Assembly (NCBI RefSeq): GCF_030645335.1
Contig: NZ_JAUSNH010000241.1
Coordinates: forward strand, 1 to 47,606
From: Lacisediminimonas sp.
Lineage (GTDB): Bacteria; Pseudomonadota; Gammaproteobacteria; Burkholderiales; Burkholderiaceae_D
Reading direction: 5' to 3'
Length of the DNA stretch: 47,606 nucleotides
In this document: piece after piece, positions 15,270 through 23,394 of the stretch
How the letters are laid out: each line of letters opens with the position of its first letter
Numbering within the stretch: position 1 is the first letter of the stretch
Notes under the pieces: model-generated
What the model saw: the letters and a program-made list of their open reading frames with translations, nothing else
Database searches by the model: none
What the model was told of the DNA's origin: nothing
Translations under genes and position numbers: made by a program

Positions 15270-15797
15270 TTATTTCCGGGCTTCCACCAATAGCGATGGC
15301 ACTACCGGCTCCTTGGGAGCGGCCAGCGCGGCCAATTGCTCCGGGCTGCGGCATTCGTTGGCCACCTGGAGACCACGTTTTGAATCGAGCAGCATGCCCT
15401 TGGCGGGAATGCCGATCCATACCAGGCCGTGCCGCTTGCTTTCAAATCGATTTGCGCCGGTTGTGGTTTCCACGCGGTGCATGCGCAGCAACTGCTTTTT
15501 CCAGCGCATGCCGATGTGGCTGTTGTCGGCCGCGTTTTCATAGACCGTGACCTTGTCGCCATGCGCGCACTGCATCTCGATTGCGGACGAACTGGCGACG
15601 TCGACATCCTTGTCGTCGTCGGTGGATTGGGCCTGGTCCGCGCTGTCTTCCTTGACGGCCTTTTTCTGTGCCTTGGCCTTTGCCTTCGGCTTGCTTTGCG
15701 CCTTGCCCTCCGGTTTGGCAGTTGCCTGCGCCATTGCGGGTGCTGCAAATGCGGTAAGTGCTACGCCCAGCAGCAGGGCATTGAATACTGATTTCAT
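15270..15797 (-). CDS. Exported protein with an MliC-like (C-type lysozyme inhibitor) domain
   Basis: A 175-residue protein. Residues 1-23 (MKSVFNALLLGVALTAFAA to AMA) are a Sec signal peptide with an AxA cleavage site. A Lys/Ala-rich low-complexity linker (about 25-50) and an acidic stretch (STDDDKDVD) follow. The C-terminal 100 residues resemble the MliC/PliC fold: a cysteine in IEMQCAHGDKVTVYEN, a central TTGANRFES resembling the family's SGARYE loop, HGLVWIG, and a second cysteine in VANECRSP that could close a disulfide. That family blocks eukaryotic C-type lysozyme. The assignment rests on pattern only. The start at 15797 has AGGAG 9 nt upstream; the ATG 9 bp earlier has no room for a site. 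It lies between mdh and acnA with no metabolic link to either. Confidence 0.6.
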   Translation of the reverse strand: MKSVFNALLLGVALTAFAAPAMAQATAKPEGKAQSKPKAKAKAQKKAVKEDSADQAQSTDDDKDVDVASSSAIEMQCAHGDKVTVYENAADNSHIGMRWKKQLLRMHRVETTTGANRFESKRHGLVWIGIPAKGMLLDSKRGLQVANECRSPEQLAALAAPKEPVVPSLLVEARK

Positions 15798-16072
15798 GGC
15801 GACCATCTCCTATTGTGTACGCCGTTTGAAGTCAGCCTGTTTGCGTCGGTCAGTGCCGTCGTCTTTTGCAGACCGAGGGAAAAACATGTTGCGAGCGAGG
15901 GAAAACTCCACTTGATGCCAAAGTGCTTTTTGCAGGGAGCGCGTCATTGGTGCTGCGCGCATGGCGTACGGTCAACAGCCGCACTGCCCTGGAAGAAGTA
16001 CTTGGACCTGCCGTACCGGCACATCCGGATCGTGGTTGCTGCCGACGCACCGCGCCGGCAGCATTGCCGCTA

Positions 16073-17062
16073 TCAGCCAACCAGATGCTTGACGCCGTCA
16101 CGCTCTTCCTGCAGCTCCTTGAGCGTCAGGTTGATGCGCTCTTGCGAGAAAGCGTCGATTTCCAATCCTTGCACGATTTTGTACTCGCCGTTCTCGGTTG
16201 TCACCGGGAATCCGAACATGGTGCCTTCCGGAATACCGTAGGAGCCGTCAGACGCAATGCCCATCGTGGTCCATTTGCCATTGGTGCCGAGCACCCAGTC
16301 GCGCACATGGTCGATTGCTGCATTCGCCGCCGATGCAGCCGACGACAGTCCGCGTGCCTCGATGATCGCAGCGCCACGCTTGCCAACCGTCGGCAAGAAT
16401 ACGTCCTTGTTCCAGACGTCGTCGTTGATCAGGCTCTTGACCGATTGTCCGTCTGCCGTTGCAAAGCGGTAGTCGGCGTACATGGTGGGCGAGTGATTAC
16501 CCCAGACGCACAATTTTTCGATCGACGTGACCGGCTTGCCGATCTTGGCCGCCACTTGCGACAGGGCGCGGTTGTGATCCAGGCGAAGCATGGCGGTGAA
16601 GTTCCTGGCTGGCAGGCTCGGTGCGGATTTCATCGCGATGTAGGCATTGGTGTTGGCCGGGTTGCCCACCACCAGCACCTTGATGTTGCGCGAGGCGACG
16701 GCGTCCAGCGCGCGGCCCTGGACGGTGAAGATCTTGGCGTTGGCTTCCAGCAGGTCCTTGCGTTCCATGCCGGGTCCGCGCGGGCGGGCGCCGACCAGCA
16801 GTGCAACGTCGGCATCCTTGAATGCCGTCATCGGGTCGCTATGTGCGCTCATGCCGGCCAGCAGCGGGAATGCGCAATCGTCGATTTCCATCATGACGCC
16901 CTTCAATGCCTTCTGGGCCTTTTCGTCAGGAATTTCGAGCAATTGCAGGATCACCGGCTGGTCGCGGCCGAGCATGTCGCCATTGGCGATGCGAAACAGC
17001 AGGGAGTAACCGATCTGTCCGGCGGCGCCGGTGACTGCCACGCGCATTGGTGCTTTAGCCAT
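16073..17062 (-). CDS. mdh: Malate dehydrogenase
   Basis: A 329-residue NAD-dependent malate dehydrogenase of the longer cytosolic-like type found in betaproteobacteria. It oxidises malate to oxaloacetate. Residues 11-18 (TGAAGQIG) bind NAD. The substrate loop is [15 protein letters not shown] (91-105, with arginines 93, 95 and 101). D162 and R165 in LRLDHNRA and the catalytic H190 in [12 protein letters not shown] complete the active site. GGAG lies 8 nt before the ATG. The gene is divergent from the gntR-sdh arm and may share its control region. Confidence 0.97.
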   Translation of the reverse strand: MAKAPMRVAVTGAAGQIGYSLLFRIANGDMLGRDQPVILQLLEIPDEKAQKALKGVMMEIDDCAFPLLAGMSAHSDPMTAFKDADVALLVGARPRGPGMERKDLLEANAKIFTVQGRALDAVASRNIKVLVVGNPANTNAYIAMKSAPSLPARNFTAMLRLDHNRALSQVAAKIGKPVTSIEKLCVWGNHSPTMYADYRFATADGQSVKSLINDDVWNKDVFLPTVGKRGAAIIEARGLSSAASAANAAIDHVRDWVLGTNGKWTTMGIASDGSYGIPEGTMFGFPVTTENGEYKIVQGLEIDAFSQERINLTLKELQEERDGVKHLVG

Positions 17063-17332
17063 ATTGAGTCTCCAGGGTAGTAGTGTGCGAAATTGGGTGG
17101 ATCAGTTGAAATGAGGTGCGCAATCGGGTGCGGGCCCGGTCTTGGGCCACGGCGCGGGATGCCTGGGGACGCGGTTGGCGACGCTCGTTCGTGGTGACCG
17201 ATAATGATACCGTTGAAAGCATGTCGCGTGAGCCTGAATACGGTGTGTGCAGATGCAGGGGCGGGCAATTGCGCCAACAGGCGCCAACTGCGCCAGGAAA
17301 TGTTGCCGGCAGTGTAGGCTGCACACGGCGCT

Positions 17333-17361
17333 CTGTCAACGCTCATCATATGTCTTATATA
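17333..17361 (+). promoter_or_regulatory. Candidate promoter of gntR
   Basis: CTGTCA (17333-17338), a partial -35, and TATATA (17356-17361), a partial -10, are 17 bp apart. The -10 lies in the middle of the 18-bp palindrome, so a protein bound there would block RNA polymerase. The distance to the gntR start is about 50 bp. Confidence 0.4.
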
Positions 17362-17367
17362 AGACAT
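17350..17367. promoter_or_regulatory. Perfect 18-bp palindrome, probable operator of the GntR regulator
   Basis: ATGTCTTATATAAGACAT is its own reverse complement. Its centre is at 17358/17359, 48 bp before the gntR start, and it overlaps the candidate -10. Dyads with GTC/GAC half-sites around an AT core are typical for GntR proteins. The location next to its presumed regulator and between mdh and sdh suggests autoregulation and control of TCA genes. Binding is inferred, not shown. Confidence 0.65.
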
Positions 17368-17414
17368 CTTACTAGCCAGTTTTTTCTGGACGGCAAGCGC
17401 ACTTTTATGGTGAA

Positions 17415-18215
17415 ATGTCAATCATGAGCGCCGCCCCTTCGCATCTGACGAACCCTTCCACTGCAGCATCTGTCAGCAAGCTTCCTGTCGCCGGCAGCGC
17501 GGCCACCTTCAGCCCCTTGTACCAGCAGATCAAGGTGCTGATCACGCAAAGCCTGCAAGCTGGCGAATGGAAGCCCGGCGAACTCATTCCCAGCGAGGTC
17601 GAGCTCGCCGCACGGTACAAGGTCAGCCAGGGCACGGTGCGCAAGGCAATCGACGAACTGTCTGCCGAAAACCTGGTGGTGCGGCGCCAGGGCAAGGGCA
17701 CTTTTGTCGCCACCCATCACGAAGCTCGGGCCCAGTTCCGCTTCCTGCGGCTGATGCCGGACGCCGGTGAGCCGCATCCGGCTGAAAACCGCATCATTGA
17801 AGTCAAGCGCCTGCGCGCGCCGGTCGAGGTGGCCCGCCTGCTCGATTTGCGCGGCGGCGACGCCGTCATTTTCATCAAGCGCGTGCAGTCTTTCGACGGC
17901 GAGCCGATCATTGTCGACGAGCTCTGGCTTCCGGGCGCCCTGTTCAAGGGCCTCACCACGGAGCGCCTGGTCGAATACAAGGGGCCGATGTACGGCCTGT
18001 TCGAGACCGAGTTCGGCACCCGCATGATCCGCGCAACGGAGCGCATACGTGCGGTCAGCGCCGACGATGCAGCAGCGGCGCTGCTTGGCGTCGCCTCCGG
18101 CACGCCATTATTGTCGGTGGAGCGCGTGTCTTATACCTACGGCGACAAGCCGGTCGAGGTCCGGCGCGGGCTGTACCTGACCGGGCGTCATCACTATCAG
18201 AATGAATTGGGCTAG
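17415..18215 (+). CDS. GntR-family (HutC/UTRA type) transcriptional regulator, likely TCA-cycle regulator
   Basis: A 266-residue regulator. A variable N-terminal tail of about 30 residues precedes the winged-helix GntR domain (about 33-98, SPLYQQIKVLITQSLQ, IPSEVELAARYKVSQGTVRK and VVRRQGKGTFVA). A C-terminal UTRA ligand-binding domain (about 115-262) includes VIFIKRVQSFDGEPIIVDE and PLLSVERVSYTYGDKPVEVRR. UTRA domains bind small metabolites, and the ligand here is unknown. The position directly before sdhCDAB and divergent from mdh suggests a TCA intermediate. Comparative studies describe a betaproteobacterial GntR regulator of sdh genes (called SdhR, as I recall); I cannot confirm it is this one. 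The second ATG at 17424 has better spacing to GGTGA, so the first three residues may not be translated. Confidence 0.9.
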   Translation: MSIMSAAPSHLTNPSTAASVSKLPVAGSAATFSPLYQQIKVLITQSLQAGEWKPGELIPSEVELAARYKVSQGTVRKAIDELSAENLVVRRQGKGTFVATHHEARAQFRFLRLMPDAGEPHPAENRIIEVKRLRAPVEVARLLDLRGGDAVIFIKRVQSFDGEPIIVDELWLPGALFKGLTTERLVEYKGPMYGLFETEFGTRMIRATERIRAVSADDAAAALLGVASGTPLLSVERVSYTYGDKPVEVRRGLYLTGRHHYQNELG

Positions 18216-18330
18216 GTAGCCGGATTGCCCAATGGAAGAACGTGCGAATTTTTGTGCCGGATGAATAAGTATTGGTGTGGTGCACAAAAATAAGCGAAAA
18301 TTGCAAGGTTTCGATTTCGAGAGGCAAAGC

Positions 18331-18738
18331 ATGTCAGCAGTTAACAAGGATCGTCCTCAGTTCAGGAATATCGGTGTGTCACAGATCGTCCGTTATCGGA
18401 TGCCGCTTTCGGCAATGGTCTCGATCCTGCATCGAATCAGCGGTTTGCTGATCTTCCTGCTGCTTCCCTTCGTGCTCTATCTGCTCGAAAAAAGCCTTAC
18501 CTCCGAGATTTCCTTTGACCATTTCAAAGGCGTGCTGTCGCACTGGTTCGCCCGGCTGGTGGTGCTGGCGCTGGCATGGGCCTACCTGCATCATTTCTGT
18601 GCCGGTATCCGCCACCTGTTCCAGGACGCCCATGTCGGACTGACCAAGGAAGCCACCCGCAAGACTGCCGTGGTGACGCTGGTCATCAGCCTTTTATTGA
18701 CCACGCTGGTCGCACTGAAACTGTTTGGAGCATTTTGA
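18331..18738 (+). CDS. sdhC: SdhC, succinate dehydrogenase cytochrome b556 subunit
   Basis: A 135-residue membrane anchor of complex II with three hydrophobic helices (about 30-52, 76-97 and 112-134). The N-terminal RYRMPLSAMVSILHRISG segment is the quinone-site motif, with S31 and R35. HHFCAGIRHLFQD carries H88, which matches the heme-ligating histidine of E. coli SdhC by spacing to H95. The ATG at 18331 has GAGAGG 6 nt upstream. An earlier in-frame ATG at 18277 would add 18 residues without a family match. It starts the sdhCDAB-E run, 115 bp after gntR; I see no convincing separate promoter in that gap. Confidence 0.95.
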   Translation: MSAVNKDRPQFRNIGVSQIVRYRMPLSAMVSILHRISGLLIFLLLPFVLYLLEKSLTSEISFDHFKGVLSHWFARLVVLALAWAYLHHFCAGIRHLFQDAHVGLTKEATRKTAVVTLVISLLLTTLVALKLFGAF

Positions 18739-19110
18739 ATGGCGCACATCCCTGAAAAAATAGGTCCGCGCCGGCTCGTCGTCGGCGCTCATTACGGCAC
18801 GGCCGACTGGCTGGCGCAGCGCGCCACGGCGATCCTGATGGCTGCCTACACGCTGGTGTTGCTGGTCGCCTTCATGACCAGTGGCGACATCGGTTACGAC
18901 TCCTGGGCCGGCCTGTTCGCACGTCAGTGGTTCAAGATTTTCACGTTCGTCGCGCTGGCGTCGATGTTCTATCACGCCTGGGTCGGCGTCCGTAATATCT
19001 GGATGGACTACGTCAAGCCGGTCGCGTTGCGGCTATTTCTTCAGGTGGCCACGATTGCGTGGCTGGTCGGATGTGCCGGCTGGGCGGCACAAATTCTCTG
19101 GAAACTCTAA
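18739..19110 (+). CDS. sdhD: SdhD, succinate dehydrogenase membrane anchor subunit
   Basis: A 123-residue protein with three membrane helices (about 28-47, 62-85 and 97-119). [18 protein letters not shown] matches the SdhD quinone/heme motif, with H79 in the heme-ligand position and Y91 the quinone-site tyrosine. The ATG follows the sdhC stop with no gap, so translation is probably coupled. It pairs with SdhC to hold heme b and bind ubiquinone in the inner membrane. Confidence 0.95.
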   Translation: MAHIPEKIGPRRLVVGAHYGTADWLAQRATAILMAAYTLVLLVAFMTSGDIGYDSWAGLFARQWFKIFTFVALASMFYHAWVGVRNIWMDYVKPVALRLFLQVATIAWLVGCAGWAAQILWKL

Positions 19111-19112
19111 TC

Positions 19113-20891
19113 GTGGCAGCAATCAAGAAGAATATTCCCGTGCGTCGTTTCGACGCTGTCATCGTCGGTGCTGGCGGCTCGGGCATGCGCGCCTCGCTGC
19201 AACTGGCCGAGGCCGGCCTGAATGTCGCGGTACTGTCCAAGGTGTTCCCGACCCGTTCCCATACCGTGGCGGCACAGGGCGGCATTGGCGCCTCGCTTGG
19301 CAACATGACCGAGGACAGCTGGTACTGGCACATGTTCGACACGGTCAAGGGCGGCGATTACCTGGGCGACCAGGACGCCATCGAATTCATGTGTCGCGAG
19401 GCGCCGAAAGTCGTCTACGAGCTTGAGCATTTCGGCATGCCGTTCGACCGCAACCCCGACGGCACGATTTACCAGCGGCCATTTGGCGGGCACACCGCGA
19501 ATTTCGGCGAGAAGCCGGTGCAGCGCGCCTGCGCCGCTGCCGACCGCACCGGACACGCGATGCTGCACACGCTGTACCAGCGCAATGTGCGCGCACGTAC
19601 CCATTTCCTGGTCGAGTGGATGGCCATTGACCTGATCCGCGACCTTGACGGCGATGTAATCGGCGTGGTTGCGCTGGAAATGGAAACCGGCGACGTGATG
19701 ATGCTGGAAGCCAAGACCACCGTCTTTGCCACTGGCGGCGCCGGCCGTATCTGGGCTGCCTCGACCAATGCGTTCATCAACACCGGCGACGGCATGGGCA
19801 TGGCCGCACGCGCCGGCCTGCCGCTGGAAGACATGGAATTCTGGCAGTTCCACCCGACCGGTGTGGCTGGCGCCGGCGTGCTGATCACGGAAGGCGTGCG
19901 TGGTGAAGGCGGCATCCTGGTCAACAGCAACGGCGAACGCTTCATGGAGCGTTACGCCCCGACGCTGAAGGACCTGGCGCCGCGCGACTTCGTGTCGCGC
20001 TCGATGGACCAGGAAATCAAGGAAGGCCGCGGCTGTGGTCCGAACAAGGATTACGTGCTGCTCGACCTGCGTCACATCGGCGCCGACACCATCAAGAAGC
20101 GCTTGCCGTCCATCCTCGAAATTGGCCACAAGTTCGCCAATGTCGACGCGACCCGTGAACCAATTCCGGTCGTGCCGACGATCCACTACCAGATGGGTGG
20201 CATACCGACCAATATCTACGGCCAGGTGGTCGCGCCGAAGAATGGCAACCCCAATGAAATCGTCAATGGCATGTACGCCATCGGCGAGTGCGCCTGTGTA
20301 TCGGTGCATGGCGCCAACCGCCTGGGCACCAACTCGCTGCTCGACTTGCTGGTTTTCGGCCGCGCCGCCGGCAACCATCTGGTCGCCAGCAACCTGAAGT
20401 CGCGCAGCCACAAGCCCTTGCCGTCAGATGCAGCCGACCTGGCGCTATCCCGCCTGGACCGGCTGGAGAACAGCACCGGTTCGGAGCGCGTGCAGGATGT
20501 GGCCAACGACATTCGCCAGGCGATGCAGTATTACTGCGGCGTGTTCCGCACCCAGGAACTGCTCGACGGCGGCGTCAAGGCGATCATGGAACTCGACGAA
20601 CGGCGCAAGAATGTGTCGTTCAAGGACAAGTCCAAGGTATTCAACACGGCCCGGGTGGAAGCGCTGGAGCTCGACAACCTGATCGAGACCGCCAAGTCGA
20701 CCATCGTGTCCGCCGCAGCCCGCCGCGAATCGCGTGGCGCGCATGCGCACCGCGATTTCGAAAAGCGCGACGACGAAAACTGGATGAAACACTCGCTGTG
20801 GTACTCGGAGGGCAATCGCCTGGATTACAAGCCAGTCATCACCAAGCCCTTGTCGGTTGAAACCTTCACGCCCAAAGCCCGCACCTTCTAA
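19113..20891 (+). CDS. sdhA: SdhA, succinate dehydrogenase flavoprotein subunit
   Basis: A 592-residue flavoprotein that oxidises succinate to fumarate. The FAD-binding GAGGSG (19-24) is followed by [13 protein letters not shown], where H50 is the residue that carries covalent [21 protein letters not shown] and [19 protein letters not shown] are substrate/FAD-site segments. The C-terminal [12 protein letters not shown] and [13 protein letters not shown] are typical of the proteobacterial type. I chose the GTG at 19113, 2 nt after the sdhD stop, because it gives the usual N-terminus; an in-frame ATG at 19059 lies inside sdhD. Confidence 0.97.
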   Translation: MAAIKKNIPVRRFDAVIVGAGGSGMRASLQLAEAGLNVAVLSKVFPTRSHTVAAQGGIGASLGNMTEDSWYWHMFDTVKGGDYLGDQDAIEFMCREAPKVVYELEHFGMPFDRNPDGTIYQRPFGGHTANFGEKPVQRACAAADRTGHAMLHTLYQRNVRARTHFLVEWMAIDLIRDLDGDVIGVVALEMETGDVMMLEAKTTVFATGGAGRIWAASTNAFINTGDGMGMAARAGLPLEDMEFWQFHPTGVAGAGVLITEGVRGEGGILVNSNGERFMERYAPTLKDLAPRDFVSRSMDQEIKEGRGCGPNKDYVLLDLRHIGADTIKKRLPSILEIGHKFANVDATREPIPVVPTIHYQMGGIPTNIYGQVVAPKNGNPNEIVNGMYAIGECACVSVHGANRLGTNSLLDLLVFGRAAGNHLVASNLKSRSHKPLPSDAADLALSRLDRLENSTGSERVQDVANDIRQAMQYYCGVFRTQELLDGGVKAIMELDERRKNVSFKDKSKVFNTARVEALELDNLIETAKSTIVSAAARRESRGAHAHRDFEKRDDENWMKHSLWYSEGNRLDYKPVITKPLSVETFTPKARTF

Positions 20892-20902
20892 GAGATTCGA
20901 AC

Positions 20903-21613
20903 ATGGCACGCACGTTGAAATTCCAGATTTACCGCTACGATCCGGACAAGGATGCCAAACCGTACATGCAAGACCTGACGGTGACGCTGCAAGACACCGA
21001 CAAGATGTTGCTGGATGCCCTGCAGCGCATCAAGTCGGACGTGGACGATTCGCTGGCGCTGCGCCGTTCCTGCCGCGAAGGCGTGTGCGGCTCGGACGCG
21101 ATGAACATCAACGGCAAGAACGGCCTGGCATGCACCACCAACCTGAACGAGTTGAGCGAGCCGATCGTCCTGCGGCCCTTGCCCGGGCTGCCGGTGATCC
21201 GCGACCTGATCGTGGACATGACCAACTTCTTCAAGCAATATCACTCGATCAAGCCGTTCCTGATCAATGATTCGATTCCGCCCGAGAAAGAGCGCCTGCA
21301 GACGCCGGCCGCGCGGGAGGAGCTCGATGGCCTGTACGAATGCATCCTGTGTGCCTGCTGTTCGACTGCCTGCCCGTCGTTCTGGTGGAATCCGGACAAA
21401 TTCGTCGGGCCGGCCGGCCTGTTGCAGGCTTACCGGTTCATCGCCGACAGCCGTGACGAAGCCACCGCCGAGCGGCTGGACAACCTGGAAGATCCTTACC
21501 GGCTGTTCCGCTGCCATTCGATCATGAACTGCGTCGATGTCTGTCCGAAAGGGCTGAACCCCAATCGTGCCATCGGCAAGATCATGGAACTACTGGTTCG
21601 CCGCGCTGTTTAA
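20903..21613 (+). CDS. sdhB: SdhB, succinate dehydrogenase iron-sulfur subunit
   Basis: A 236-residue iron-sulfur protein that carries electrons from FAD to quinone. The plant-type [2Fe-2S] ligands are C57, C62, D65 and C77 (CREGVCGSD to GLAC); Asp at the third position is as in E. coli SdhB. The [4Fe-4S] and [3Fe-4S] clusters are bound by CILCACCSTACP and CHSIMNCVDVCPKG. The gene follows sdhA by 11 bp. A strong terminator begins 11 bp after its stop. Confidence 0.98.
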   Translation: MARTLKFQIYRYDPDKDAKPYMQDLTVTLQDTDKMLLDALQRIKSDVDDSLALRRSCREGVCGSDAMNINGKNGLACTTNLNELSEPIVLRPLPGLPVIRDLIVDMTNFFKQYHSIKPFLINDSIPPEKERLQTPAAREELDGLYECILCACCSTACPSFWWNPDKFVGPAGLLQAYRFIADSRDEATAERLDNLEDPYRLFRCHSIMNCVDVCPKGLNPNRAIGKIMELLVRRAV

Positions 21614-21624
21614 ATCATCACCAG

Positions 21625-21651
21625 GCGCCAGCCGTATGGCTGGCGCTTTTT
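21625..21651 (+). terminator. Intrinsic terminator between sdhB and sdhE
   Basis: GCGCCAGCC (21625-21633), loop GTAT, GGCTGGCGC (21638-21646) and TTTTT (21647-21651) make a 9-bp perfect GC-rich hairpin with a T tract. It lies 11 bp after sdhB and 13 bp before sdhE, so it should cut or reduce read-through from sdhCDAB into sdhE-gltA. Confidence 0.9.
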
Positions 21652-21664
21652 CCGGTCGCAGATC

Positions 21665-21934
21665 ATGTCGCAGTCCCATCAATCCGATTCCGCCCGCCGC
21701 GCCCGACTGCGCTGGCGCAGCCGTCGCGGTTTGCTGGAAAACGACCTGATCCTGACGCGCTTCCTCGATGCCCATGAAACCGAGCTGACCGATCAGGAAG
21801 TGGACGCGCTCACGCGCCTGCTGGAATTATCCGACAATGACCTGATGGGGCTGTTGCTGGCACAGAAAGAGCCACAGGCGGAGGTTGACCTGCCGCAGGT
21901 GCACGAGTTGCTGGTCCGCTTGCGGGCCGCATGA
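21665..21934 (+). CDS. sdhE: SdhE, FAD assembly factor (YgfY/CptB family)
   Basis: An 89-residue small acidic helical protein of the SdhE/DUF339 family, which promotes covalent flavinylation of SdhA. The conserved RGxxE motif is present as RRGLLENDLILTRF (G22 and E25). The bundle continues with ELTDQEVDALTRLLELSDNDLMGLL. The extra arginine-rich N-terminus (ARRARLRWRSRRG) is common in betaproteobacterial members. It lies between sdhB and gltA, past a terminator, so part of its expression may need its own promoter or read-through. Confidence 0.9.
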   Translation: MSQSHQSDSARRARLRWRSRRGLLENDLILTRFLDAHETELTDQEVDALTRLLELSDNDLMGLLLAQKEPQAEVDLPQVHELLVRLRAA

Positions 21935-21997
21935 AGATACGATCGCAAGTCGTCCGGCTGGCTTCATTCCGCCGCACTGATGGGGATCGGGTTTCAG

Positions 21998-22034
21998 TGA
22001 TTGCGTGATCCAGCGTGGATGATTGCCTGATCCA
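21998..22034 (+). repeat. 15-bp near-perfect direct repeat upstream of the gltA promoter
   Basis: TGATTGCGTGATCCA (21998-22012) and TGATTGCCTGATCCA (22020-22034) differ at one base and are 22 bp apart, about two helical turns. They end 8 bp before the candidate gltA -35, a position suited to an activator. The protein that might bind is unknown. Confidence 0.6.
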
Positions 22035-22042
22035 AGTAACAG

Positions 22043-22072
22043 TTGCTGTATTTGTATTGCCGCCTATATATA
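22043..22072 (+). promoter_or_regulatory. Candidate gltA promoter
   Basis: TTGCTG (22043-22048) is followed by TATATA either at 22065 (16 bp spacing) or 22067 (18 bp). Transcription would start near 22078, leaving only about 11 nt before the gltA ATG at 22090, with AAGGA at the extreme 5' end. The weak -35 and flanking repeat suggest an activated promoter. Confidence 0.45.
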
Positions 22073-22078
22073 AGAAAT
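22067..22078 (+). promoter_or_regulatory. Half-site of the GntR palindrome at the gltA -10
   Basis: TATATAAGAAAT matches TATATAAGACAT, the right two-thirds of the palindrome at 17350-17367, at 11 of 12 positions. The left arm (CGCCTA against ATGTCT) does not match. It covers the gltA -10 region, so weak repression by the same regulator is possible, but AT-rich -10 sequence alone could explain much of the match. Confidence 0.35.
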
Positions 22079-22089
22079 AAGGAACTTCC

Positions 22090-23394
22090 ATGAACAACGC
22101 TGACGCCAAAGCCACACTGTCGTTCTCCGACGGCTCCCCCCAGGTGGAATTTCCGGTCTACAAGGGAACCATCGGTCCCGACGTGCTGGACATCCGCAAA
22201 CTGTATGGCGCTACCAACAAGTTCACCTACGATCCCGGTTTCATGTCGACGGCGGCCTGTAATTCCTCGATCACGTATATCGACGGCGACAAGGGCGAAT
22301 TGCTCTATCGCGGGTATCCGATCGAGCAGTTGGCAGTGAATTGCGACTTCCTGGAAACCTGTTACCTGTTGCTCAATGGTGAATTGCCGAACCAGGGGCA
22401 GAAAGACAAGTTCGTCGGCACCGTCACCAATCACACGATGGTGCACGAGCAGATGCAATTTTTCTTCCGCGGTTTTCGCCGTGACGCCCATCCGATGTCG
22501 GTGCTGGTGGGCACGGTCGGCGCGCTGGCTTCGTTCTATCACGACTCGCTCGACATCAACGACCCGCACCACCGCGACGTATCGGCGATTCGCCTGATCG
22601 CCAAGATGCCGACGCTGGTTGCGATGGCGTACAAGTATTCGGTGGGCCAGCCCTTCGTCTATCCGCAGAACGACCTGTCCTACAGCGCCAACTTCATGCG
22701 CATGATGTTCTCCACGCCGTGCTCGCCCTACAAGGTGAACGACGTGCTGGTGCGCGCATTGGACCGCATCCTGATCCTGCATGCGGATCACGAGCAGAAT
22801 GCATCGACTTCGACCGTCCGCCTGGCCGGTTCCTCCGGCGCCAACCCGTTTGCCTGTATCGCCGCCGGCATCGCCTGCCTGTGGGGCCCGGCACACGGCG
22901 GCGCCAACGAGGCGGCGTTGAACATGCTGCGCGAGATCGGCTCGGTCGACAAGATCGGCGACTTCGTCAAGCAGGTAAAGGACAAGAATTCCGGCGTCAA
23001 GCTGATGGGTTTCGGACATCGGGTCTACAAGAACTACGATCCGCGCGCCAAACTGATGCGCGAAACCTGCCACGAGGTGCTCAACGAACTGGGCCTGCAA
23101 AACGACCCGCTGTTCAAGCTGGCGATGGCGCTGGAGAAGGTTGCGCTGGAAGACGAGTATTTCGTCAGCCGCAAGCTGTACCCGAACGTTGATTTCTACT
23201 CCGGCATCGTGCAGTCTGCGCTGGGCATCCCGGTCTCCTTGTTCACCGGTATTTTCGCGATGGCGCGCACCGTTGGCTGGATCGCGCAGTGGAATGAAAT
23301 GATTTCTGATCCTGAGCAGAAGATCGGCCGTCCACGCCAGTTGTATGTCGGACCGACCCAGCGCGATGTGCCGCCGATGAAAAAGCGCGGCTGA
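22090..23394 (+). CDS. gltA: Citrate synthase
   Basis: A 434-residue type II (hexameric, Gram-negative type) citrate synthase that condenses acetyl-CoA and oxaloacetate. The N-terminal domain of about 50 residues before [19 protein letters not shown] is typical of the NADH-regulated form. Catalytic segments are [30 protein letters not shown] and [14 protein letters not shown], followed by the C-terminal [13 protein letters not shown] with the catalytic Asp. AAGGA lies 7 nt before the ATG. It follows sdhE by 155 bp and has its own terminator, so it is likely a separate transcription unit in the cluster. Confidence 0.97.
   Translation: MNNADAKATLSFSDGSPQVEFPVYKGTIGPDVLDIRKLYGATNKFTYDPGFMSTAACNSSITYIDGDKGELLYRGYPIEQLAVNCDFLETCYLLLNGELPNQGQKDKFVGTVTNHTMVHEQMQFFFRGFRRDAHPMSVLVGTVGALASFYHDSLDINDPHHRDVSAIRLIAKMPTLVAMAYKYSVGQPFVYPQNDLSYSANFMRMMFSTPCSPYKVNDVLVRALDRILILHADHEQNASTSTVRLAGSSGANPFACIAAGIACLWGPAHGGANEAALNMLREIGSVDKIGDFVKQVKDKNSGVKLMGFGHRVYKNYDPRAKLMRETCHEVLNELGLQNDPLFKLAMALEKVALEDEYFVSRKLYPNVDFYSGIVQSALGIPVSLFTGIFAMARTVGWIAQWNEMISDPEQKIGRPRQLYVGPTQRDVPPMKKRG

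Larger units (their letters stand above)
17063..17414. other. 352-bp divergent regulatory gap between mdh and the gntR-sdh arm
   Basis: No gene is supported here. The right third is AT-richer than its surroundings and holds the 18-bp palindrome and a promoter-like pair facing gntR. Toward mdh I see no convincing promoter; AT-rich bases near 17199-17212 are the only candidate. The gap probably contains the promoters of both arms of the TCA cluster. Confidence 0.6.

Noticed and set aside
17116-17427. Plus-strand 103-codon frame across the mdh-gntR gap
   Set aside because: It would run through the palindrome and into the start of gntR, has Arg/Cys-rich random composition and no ribosome-binding site.
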